The notes beneath the pieces were generated by a model, which saw only the letters and a program-made list of their open reading frames with translations, had not been told where the DNA came from and made no database searches. From positions 24,215,400 through 24,279,399 of the forward strand of contig CM049322.1 of assembly GCA_026874595.1 (NCBI GenBank): 64,000 bases of DNA, read 5' to 3'. This DNA comes from Sipunculus nudus. Lineage: Eukaryota; Annelida; Sipuncula; Golfingiida; Sipunculidae. A program made the translations under genes and the position numbers. Shown here piece by piece: positions 1 to 9,084 of the stretch (position 1 is the stretch's first letter; each line of letters opens with the position of its first letter).

Positions 1-592
1 TCAGCCAGATGTTGACCACTTAAATATTATAACCAGCCATGCCACTCTGTAAAATGCCAGCCAGATGTTGACCATATACGTAATATGACCAGCCATGCCC
101 CTCTGTTAAATGCCAGCCAGATGTTGACCACATACCTAATATGACCAGCCATGCCCCTCTGTTAAATGTCAGCTTGATGTTGACCACAGGCCTAATATGA
201 CCAGCCATGCCCCTCTGTTAAATGTCAGCCGGATGTTGACCACATACCTAATATGACCAGCCATGCCCCTCTATTAAACGTCAGCCAGATTTTCACCACA
301 TACTTAATAAGACCAGCTAAGCCCCTCTGTTAAATGTCAGCCAGATGTTGACCACAGGCCTAATATGACCAGCCATGCCCCTCTGTTAAATGTCAGCCAG
401 GTGTAGAAAATTACCTAATATAACCAGCCATACCCCTCTGTTAAATGCCAGCCAGATGTTGACCACAGGCCTAATATGACCAGCCATGCCCCTCTGTTAA
501 ATGTCAGCCAGATGTTGACCACATACTTAATAAGACCAGCCATGCCCCTCTGTTAAATGTCAGCCAGATGTTGACCACATACCTTAAATGAT
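1..592 (+). repeat. Partial higher-order block before superrepeat copy 1
   Basis: This stretch matches the start of the blocks at 9085 (offset 9066) and 24811 (offset 24792), including the CTTAAATATTATAACC monomer at 19, the TACGTAATATG monomer and the CAGGTGTAGAAAATTACC monomer. It has no counterpart at the 26,808 offset used by the following 27 kb. The alignment with copy 2 fails at position 592 (T here, C at 27400). It is the continuation of the array to the left of the duplicated segment. Confidence 0.85.
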
Positions 593-965
593 CAGCCATG
601 CCCCTCTGTTAAATGTCAGCCAAATGTTGACCACACACTTAATAAGACCAGCCATGCCCCTATGTTAAATGTCAGCCAGATGTTGACCACATACCTAATA
701 TGACCAGCCATGCACCTCTGTTAAATGCCAGCCAAATGTTGACCACATACCTAATATAACCAGCCATGCCCCTCTGTTAAATGCCAGTCAGATGTTGACC
801 ACAGGCCTAATATGACCAGCCATGCCCCTCTGTTAAATGCCAGCCAGATGTTGACCACTTACCTAATATGACCAGCCATGCACCTCTGTTAAATGCCAAC
901 CGAATGTTGACCACGTACCTAATATGACCAGCCATGCCCCTCTATTAAATGCCATCCAGATGTTG

Positions 966-975
966 ACCAAAGGGC
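966..975 (+). repeat. 57-bp marker monomer (ACCAAAGGGC type)
   Basis: In this monomer the usual ACCACAGGCC is replaced by ACCAAAGGGCC, adding one base. It is always preceded by a monomer with TATTAAATGCCATCC and, one further up, by ACCGAATG. Further copies lie near 8.74, 12.49, 14.23, 15.52, 22.24, 24.36, 25.76, 27.77, 36.34, 37.62, 40.59, 42.33, 43.61, 49.04, 50.33, 52.46, 53.86, 56.93, 60.46 and 63.43 kb. It marks two positions per standard block. Its odd length explains several one-base shifts between otherwise parallel copies. Confidence 0.9.
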
Positions 976-2580
976 CTAATATGACCAGCCATGCCCCTCT
1001 GTTAAATGTCAGCCAGATATTGACCACATACCTAATATGACCAGCCATGCCCCTCTGTTGAATGTCAGCCAGATGTTGACCACTTAAATATTATAACCAG
1101 CCATGCCACTCTGTAAAATGCCAGCCAGATGTTGACCACATGCCTAATATGACCAGCCATGCCCCTCTGTTAAACGTCAGCCAGATGTTGACCATTTACC
1201 TAACATGACCAGCCATGCCCCTCTGTTAAATGTCAGCCAGATGATGACCACAGGCCTAATATGACCAGCCATGCCCCTCAGTTTAATGCCAGCCAGATGT
1301 TGACCACAGGCCTAATATTACCAGCCATGCCCCTCCGTTAAATGCCAGCCAAATGTTGACCACTTACCTAATATGACCAGCCATGCCTCTCTGTTAAATG
1401 CCAGCCAGATGTTGACCAAATACCTAATATGACCAGCCATGCCCCTCTGTTAAATGTCAGCCAGATGTTGACCACAGGCCTAATATGACCATCCATGCCC
1501 CTCTGTTAAATGTCAGCCAGATGTTGACCACTTACCTAATAGGACCAGCCATGCCCCTCTGTTAAATGTCAGCCAGATGTTGACCACATGCATAATATGA
1601 CCAGCCATGCCCCTCTGTTAAATGTCAGCCAGATGTTGACCACAGGCCTAATATGACCAGCCATGCCCCTCTGTTAAATTTTCAGCCAGATGTTGACCAC
1701 ATACCTAATATGACAAGCCATGCCCCTCTGTTAAATGTCAACCAGATTTTGACCACAGGCCTAATATGACCAGCCATGCCCCTCTGTTAAATGTCTGCCA
1801 GATGTTGACCACAGGCCTAATATGACCAGCCATGCCCCTCTGTTAAACGTCAGCCAGATGTTGACCACATACTTAATAAGACCAGCTAAGCCCCTCTGTT
1901 AAATGTCAGCCAGATGTTGACCATATAAATAATATGACCAGCCATCCCCTCTGTTAAATGTCAGCCAGATGTTGACCACAGGCCTAATATGACCAGCCAT
2001 GCCCCTCTGTTAAATGTCAGCCAGATGTTGACCACATACTTAATAAGAACAGCTATGCCCCTCTGTTAAATGTCAGCCAGATGTTGACCACATAACTAAT
2101 ATGACCAGCCATGGCCCTCTGTTAAATGTCAGCCAGGTGTTGAAAATTACCTAATATAACCAGCCATACCCCTCTGTTAAATGCCAGCCAGATGTTGACC
2201 ACAGGCCTAATATGACCAGCCATGCCCCTCTGTTAAATGTCAGCCAGATGTTGACCACATACTTAATAAGACCAGCCATGCCCCTCTGTTAAATGTCAGC
2301 CAGATGTTGACCACATACCTTAAATGATCGGCCATGCCCCTCTGTTAAATGTCAGCCAGATGTTGACCACATACTTAATAAGACCAGCCATGCCCCTCTG
2401 TTAAATGTCAGCCAGATGTTGACCACATACCTAATATGACCAGCCATGCACCTCTGTTAAATGCCAGCCAAATGTTGACCACATACCTTATATAACCAGC
2501 CATGCCCCTCTGTTAAATGCCAGCCAGATGTTGACCACATGCATAATATGACCAGCCATGCCTCTCCGTTAAATGTCAGC

Positions 2581-2588
2581 CATTTATT
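2581..2588 (+). repeat. Rare marker monomer CATTTATT, 12 copies in window
   Basis: One monomer type has CATTTATT in place of CAGATGTT. It occurs at 2581, 4930, 11030, 17131, 27373, 29389, 31738, 39126, 45227, 55470, 58828 and 61962. It is always preceded by a monomer ending in CCTCTCCG, so it tags a fixed position in the higher-order blocks. Spacings are 2349, 6100, 6101, 10242, 2016, 2349, 7388, 6101, 10243, 3358 and 3134 bp. The series 2349 / 6-7 kb / 6101 / 10242 appears twice, which is direct evidence for the duplication of about 28 kb. Confidence 0.93.
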
Positions 2589-2678
2589 GACCACATGCCT
2601 AATATGACCAGCCATGCCCCTCTGTTACATGTCAGCCAGATGTTGACCATATGCCTAATATGACCAGCCATGCCCCTC

Positions 2679-2734
2679 TGTTAAATGTCAGCCAGATGTT
2701 GACCACATACCTAATATGACCAGCCATGCCCCTC
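2679..2734 (+). repeat. Reference consensus monomer (56 bp)
   Basis: This is a clean example of the basic unit, followed by an identical copy at 2735-2790 and a one-base variant at 2791-2846. Numbering from TGTTAAATG as position 1: CAGCCAGATG is 11-20, TTGACC is 21-26, the variable stretch is 28-33, TAATATGACC is 34-43 and CAGCCATGCCCC covers 43-54. The two most frequent alternatives are C instead of T at position 10 (TGCCAGCC) and AGGCCT instead of ATACCT after CAC. The choice of start within the unit is arbitrary because the array is circularly permutable. Confidence 0.95.
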
Positions 2735-3629
2735 TGTTAAATGTCAGCCAGATGTTGACCACATACCTAATATGACCAGCCATGCCCCTCTGTTAAATGT
2801 CAGCCAGATGTTGACCACATACCTAATATGACCAGCCATGCCCATCTGTTAAATGTCAGCCAGATGTTGACCACAGGCCTAATATGACCAGCCATGCCCC
2901 TCTGTTTGATGCCAGCCAGATGTTGACCAGAGACCTAATATTACCAGCCATGCCCCTCTGTTAAATGCCAGCCAAATGTTGACCACTTACCTAATATGAC
3001 CAGCCCTGCCCCTCTGTTAAATGCCAGCCAGATGTTGACCACATACCTAATATGACCAGCCATGCCCCTCTGTTAAATGTCAGCCAGATGTTGACCACAT
3101 ACCTAATATGACCAGCCATGCCCCTCTGTTAAATGTCAGCCAGATGTTGACGTCATACCTAATATGACCAGCCATGCCCCTCAGTTAAATGTCAGCCAGA
3201 TGTTGACCACAGGCCTAATATGACCAGCCATGCCCGTCTGTTAAATGCCAGCCAGATGTTGACCACATACCTAACAGACCAGCCATGCCCCTCTGTTAAA
3301 TGTCAGCCAGATGTTGACCACAGGCCTAATATGACCAGCCATGCCCCTCTGTTAATTGTCAGCCAGATGTTGACCTCATACTTAATAAGACCAGCTATGC
3401 CCCTCTGTTAAATGTCAGCAAGATGTTGACCACATACCTAATATAACCAGCCATGCCCCTCTGTTAAATGTCAGCCAGATGTTGACCACAGGCCTAATAT
3501 GACAAGCCATGCCCCTCTGTCAAATGTCAGCTGGATTTTGACCACATACGTAATATGACCAGCCATGCCCCTCTGTTAAATGTCAGCCAAATGTTGACCA
3601 CATACCTAATATGACCAGCCATGTCCCTC

Positions 3630-3880
3630 TGTTGAATGCCAGCCAGATGTTGACCACATACCTAACAGACCAGCCATGCCCCTCTGTTAAATGTCAGCCA
3701 GATGTTGACCACAGGCCTAATATGACCAGCCATGCCCCTCTGTTAATTGTCAGCCAGATGTTGACCTCATACTTAATAAGACCAGCTATGCCCCTCTGTT
3801 AAATGTCAGCAAGATGTTGACCACATACCTAATATAACCAGCCATGCCCCTCTGTTAAATGTCAGCCAGATGTTGACCAC
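3630..3880 (+). repeat. 391-bp-offset duplication joining the two 2,349-bp copies
   Basis: After GTCCCTCTGTTGAATG the sequence steps back to repeat 3239-3489 (offset 391, seven monomers less one base). It carries the same CATACCTAACAGACC, GTTAATTGTC, GACCTCATACTT and GTCAGCAAG monomers. It then jumps to TTACCTAATAGGACC, the start of the next 2,349-bp copy. The same arrangement lies at offset 26,808 (30438-30688). Two illegitimate but unit-registered joins in 250 bp suggest a local rearrangement hotspot or one complex event. Confidence 0.82.
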
Positions 3881-5985
3881 TTACCTAATAGGACCAGCCA
3901 TGCCCCTCTGTTAAATGTCAGCCAGATGTTGACCACATGCATAATATGACCAGCCATGCCCCTCTGTTAAATGTCAGCCAGATGTTGACCACAGGCCTAA
4001 TATGACCAGCCATGCCCCTCTGTTAAATTTTCAGCCAGATGTTGACCACATACCTAATATGACAAGCCATGCCCCTCTGTTAAATGTCAACCAGATTTTG
4101 ACCACAGGCCTAATATGACCAGCCATGCCCCTCTGTTAAATGTCTGCCAGATGTTGACCACAGGCCTAATATGACCAGCCATGCCCCTCTGTTAAACGTC
4201 AGCCAGATGTTGACCACATACTTAATAAGACCAGCTAAGCCCCTCTGTTAAATGTCAGCCAGATGTTGACCATATAAATAATATGACCAGCCATCCCCTC
4301 TGTTAAATGTCAGCCAGATGTTGACCACAGGCCTAATATGACCAGCCATGCCCCTCTGTTAAATGTCAGCCAGATGTTGACCACATACTTAATAAGAACA
4401 GCTATGCCCCTCTGTTAAATGTCAGCCAGATGTTGACCACATAACTAATATGACCAGCCATGGCCCTCTGTTAAATGTCAGCCAGGTGTTGAAAATTACC
4501 TAATATAACCAGCCATACCCCTCTGTTAAATGCCAGCCAGATGTTGACCACAGGCCTAATATGACCAGCCATGCCCCTCTGTTAAATGTCAGCCAGATGT
4601 TGACCACATACTTAATAAGACCAGCCATGCCCCTCTGTTAAATGTCAGCCAGATGTTGACCACATACCTTAAATGATCGGCCATGCCCCTCTGTTAAATG
4701 TCAGCCAGATGTTGACCACATACTTAATAAGACCAGCCATGCCCCTCTGTTAAATGTCAGCCAGATGTTGACCACATACCTAATATGACCAGCCATGCAC
4801 CTCTGTTAAATGCCAGCCAAATGTTGACCACATACCTTATATAACCAGCCATGCCCCTCTGTTAAATGCCAGCCAGATGTTGACCACATGCATAATATGA
4901 CCAGCCATGCCTCTCCGTTAAATGTCAGCCATTTATTGACCACATGCCTAATATGACCAGCCATGCCCCTCTGTTAAATGTCAGCCAGATGTTGACCATA
5001 TGCCTAATATGACCAGCCATGCCCCTCTGTTAAATGTCAGCCAGATGTTGACCACATACCTAATATGACCAGCCATGCCCCTCTGTTAAATGTCAGCCAG
5101 ATGTTGACCACATACCTAATATGACCAGCCATGCCCCTCTGTTAAATGTCAGCCAGATGTTGACCACATACCTAATATGACCAGCCATGCCCATCTGTTA
5201 AATGTCAGCCAGATGTTGACCACAGGCCTAATATGACCAGCCATGCCCCTCTGTTTGATGCCAGCCAGATGTTGACCAGAGACCTAATATTACCAGCCAT
5301 GCCCCTCTGTTAAATGCCAGCCAAATGTTGACCACTTACCTAATATGACCAGCCCTGCCCCTCTGTTAAATGCCAGCCAGATGTTGACCACATACCTAAT
5401 ATGACCAGCCATGCCCCTCTGTTAAATGTCAGCCAGATGTTGACCACATACCTAATATGACCAGCCATGCCCCTCTGTTAAATGTCAGCCAGATGTTGAC
5501 GTCATACCTAATATGACCAGCCATGCCCCTCAGTTAAATGTCAGCCAGATGTTGACCACAGGCCTAATATGACCAGCCATGCCCGTCTGTTAAATGCCAG
5601 CCAGATGTTGACCACATACCTAACAGACCAGCCATGCCCCTCTGTTAAATGTCAGCCAGATGTTGACCACAGGCCTAATATGACCAGCCATGCCCCTCTG
5701 TTAATTGTCAGCCAGATGTTGACCTCATACTTAATAAGACCAGCTATGCCCCTCTGTTAAATGTCAGCAAGATGTTGACCACATACCTAATATAACCAGC
5801 CATGCCCCTCTGTTAAATGTCAGCCAGATGTTGACCACAGGCCTAATATGACAAGCCATGCCCCTCTGTCAAATGTCAGCTGGATTTTGACCACATACGT
5901 AATATGACCAGCCATGCCCCTCTGTTAAATGTCAGCCAAATGTTGACCACATACCTAATATGACCAGCCATGTCCCTCTGTTGAA
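3842..5985 (+). repeat. 2,349-bp-offset tandem duplication, second copy
   Basis: This is the second copy of 1493-3636. The one difference I noticed is TTAAATG near 4975 where the first copy has TTACATG near 2626, and copy 2 of the superrepeat keeps the same distinction (TTACATG near 29434, TTAAATG near 31783). From 5985 it continues into the GTCAGCAAG / CTTAAATATTATAACC / CTCTGAAAAATG series. That series is also found after the equivalent point at 18.36 kb, so this copy retains the ancestral right flank. Confidence 0.87.
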
Positions 5986-8900
5986 TGTCAGCAAGATGTT
6001 GACAACTTAAATATTATAACCAGCCATGCCCCTCTGAAAAATGCCAGCCAGATGTTGACCACAGGCCTAATATGACCAGCCATGCCCCTCTGTTAAATGC
6101 CAGCCAGATGTTGACCACATACCTAATATGACCAGCCATCCCCCTCTGTTAAATGTCAGCCAGATGTTGACCACAGGCCTTATATGACCAGCCATGCCCC
6201 TCTGTTAAATGTCAGCCTGATGTTGACCACATACTTAATAAGACCAGCTATGCCCCTCTGTTAAATGTCAGCCAGATGTTGACCACATACCTAATATGAC
6301 CAGCCATGCCCCTCTGTTAAATGTCAGCTAGATGTTGACCACAGGCCTAATATGACCAGCCATGCCCCTCTGTTAAATGTCAGCCGGATGTTGACCATAT
6401 ACCTAATATGACCAGCCATGCCCCTCTGTTAAATGTCAGCCAGATGTTGACCACATACCTAATATGACCAGCCATGTCCCTCTGTTGAATGTCAGTCAGA
6501 TGTTGACCACTTAAATATTATAACCAGCCATGCCACTCTGTAAAATGCCAGCCAGATGTTGACCACATACGTAATATGACCAGCCATGCCCCTCTGTTAA
6601 ATGCCAGCCAGATGTTGACCACATACCTAATATGACCAGCCATGCCCCTCTGTTAAATGTCAGCTTGATGTTGACCACAGGCCTAATATGACCAGCCATG
6701 CCCCTCTGTTAAATGTCAGCCAGATGTTGACCACATACCTAATATGACCAGCCATGCCCCTCTGTTAAACGTCAGCCAGATGTTGACCACATACTTAATA
6801 AGACCAGCTAAGCCCCTCTGTTAAATGTCAGTCAGATGTTGACCACAGGCCTAATATGACCAGCCATGCCCCTCTGTTAAATGTCAGCCAGGTGTTCAAA
6901 ATTACCTAATATAACCAGCCATACCCCTCTGTTAAATGCCAGCCAGATGTTGACCACAGGCCTAATATGACCAGCCATGCCCCTCTGTTAAATGTCAGCC
7001 AGATGTTGACCACATACTTAATAAGACCAGCCATGCCCCTCTGTTAAATGTCAGCCAGATGTTGACCACATACCTTAAATGATCAGCCATGCCCCTCTGT
7101 TAAATGTCAGCCAGATGTTGACCACATACTTAATAAGACCAGCCATGCCCCTCTGTTAAATGTCAGCCAGATGTTGACCACATATCTAATATGACCAGCA
7201 ATGCACCTCTGTTAAATGCCAGCCAAATGTTGACCACATACCTAATATAACCAGCCATGCCCCTCTGTTGAATGCCAGCCAGATGTTGACCACATGCATA
7301 ATATGACCAGCCATGCCCCTCTGTTAAATGTCAGCCAGTTGTTGAACACAGGCCTAATATGACCAGCCATGCCCCTCTGCTAAATGTCAGCCAGATGTTG
7401 ACCATATGCCTAATATGACCAGCCATGCCCCTCTGTTAAATGTCAGCCAGATGTTGACCACATACCTAATATGACCAGCCATGCCCCTCTGTTAAATGTC
7501 AGCCAGATGTTGACCACATACCTAATATGACCAGCCATGCCCCCCTGTTAAATGTCAGCCAGATGTTGAGCACATACCTAATATGACCAGCCATGCCCCT
7601 CTGTTAAATGTCAGCCAGATGTTGACCACATACCTAATATGACCAGCCATGCACCTCTGTTAAATGTCAGCCAGATGTTGACCACATACCTAATATGACC
7701 AGCCATGCCCCTCTGTTAAATGTCAGCCAGATGTTGACCACATACCTAATATGACCAGCCATGCTCCTCTGTTAAATGTCAGCCAGATGTTGACCACATA
7801 CCCAATATGACCAGCCATGCCCCTCAGTTAAATGTCAGCCAGATGTTGACCACAGGCCTAATATGACCAGCCATGCCCCTGCGTTAAACGTCAGCCAGAT
7901 GTTGACCACATACTAAATAAGACCAGCTAAGCCCCTCTGTTAAATGTCAGCCAGCTGTTGACCACATAAATAATATGACCAGCCATGCCCCTCTGTTAAA
8001 TGTCAGCCAGATGTTGACCACAGGCCTAATATGACCAGCCATGCCCCTCTGTTAAATGTCAGCCAGATGTTGACCACATACTTAATAAGAACAGCTATGC
8101 CCCTCTGTTAAATGTCAGCCAGATGTTGACCACATACCTAATATGACCAGCCATGCCCCTCTGTTAAATGTCAGCCAGGTGTTGAAAATTACCTAATATA
8201 ACCAGCCATACCCCTCTGTTAAATGCCAGCCAGATGTTGACCACAGGCCTAATATGACCAGCCATGCCCCTCTGTTAAATGTCAGCCAGATATTGACCAC
8301 ATACTTAATAAGACCAGCCATGCCCCTCTGTTAAATGTCAGCCAGATGTTGACCACATACCTTAAATGATCAGCCATGCCCCACTGTTAAATGTCAGTCA
8401 GATGTTGACCACACACATAATAAGACCAGCCATGCCCCTCTGTTAAATGTCAGCCAGATGTTGACCACATACCTAATATGACCAGCCATGCACCTCTGTT
8501 AAATGCCAGCCAAATGTTGACCACATACCTAATATAACCAGCCATGCCCCTCTGTTAAATGCCAGTCAGATGTTGACCACAGGCCTAATATGACCAGCCA
8601 TGCCCCTCTGTTAAATGCCAGCCAGATGTTGACCACTTACCTAATATGACCAACCATGCACCTCTGTTAAATGCCAACCGAATGTTGACCACGTACCTAA
8701 TATGACCAGCCATGCCCCTCTATTAAATGCCATCCAGATGTTGACCAAAGGGCCTAATATGACCAGCCATGCCCCTCTATTAAATGCCAGCCAGATGTTG
8801 ACCACATGCCTAATGTGACCAGCCATGCCCCTCTGTTAAATGTCAGCCAGATGTTGACCACAGGCCTAATATGACCAGCCATGCCCCTCTGTTTAATGCC

Positions 8901-9084
8901 AGCCAGATGTTGACCACAGGCCTAATATTACCAGCCATGCCCCTCTGTTAAATGCCAGCCAAATGTTGACCACTTACCTAATATGACCAGCCCTCCCCCT
9001 CTGTTAAATGCCAGCCAGATGTTGACCACATACCTAATATGACCAGCCATGTCCCTCTGTTGAATGTCAGCCAGATGTTGACCA

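Larger units (their letters stand above)
1493..3636 (+). repeat. 2,349-bp-offset tandem duplication, first copy
   Basis: This segment reappears at 3842-5985 with a constant offset of 2,349 bp (42 monomers less 3 bases). Shared rare variants are the TTACCTAATAGGACC monomer (1532/3881), AAATTTTCAG, CATCCCCTC, ACCTTAAATGATCGG, CATTTATT (2581/4930) and TGACGTCA (3148/5497). The left limit is set by ATCCATGCC here against GCCATGCC at 3841. The right limit is set by GAATGCCAGCC here against GAATGTCAGCAAG at 5985. The same pair occurs in superrepeat copy 2, so it predates that duplication. Confidence 0.88.
19..9084 (+). repeat. Higher-order block A1 (9.07 kb)
   Basis: The block runs from one CTTAAATATTATAACC monomer to the equivalent one at 9085. 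Its markers in order are the ACCGAATG/ACCAAAGGG pair near 0.9 kb, CTTAAATATTATAACC with CATGCC at 1085, CATTTATT at 2581 and 4930, TGACGTCA at 3148 and 5497, the CTCTGAAAAATG monomer near 6.0 kb, a second block-type start at 6510, and ACCAACCATGCACC near 8.65 kb. Without the internal 2,349-bp duplication it would be about 6.72 kb, matching block A2. That equals close to 120 monomers. Confidence 0.82.

Noticed and set aside
1082-1100. AT-rich CTTAAATATTATAACC as a promoter or origin element
   Set aside because: It is a variant monomer in phase with the array, differing from consensus by a few substitutions. It is useful as a block marker, but nothing around it suggests a promoter.
2679-2790. 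Hairpin or cruciform potential in the monomer
   Set aside because: I found only short palindromes (CATG, AGGCCT, TGACGTCA, CCATGG in some variants) and no long inverted repeat or stem-loop.
3220-3411. Open frames of 61-68 codons on both strands (for example 3220-3411 plus, 20-208 minus, 863-1048 minus), recurring about 40 times with nearly identical peptides
   Set aside because: The unit is 56 bp, not a multiple of three, so one frame cannot persist. Each open frame is three to four monomers with one or two stop-removing substitutions. Peptide identity follows from DNA identity of the block copies. No start context, introns or flanking gene structure is visible.
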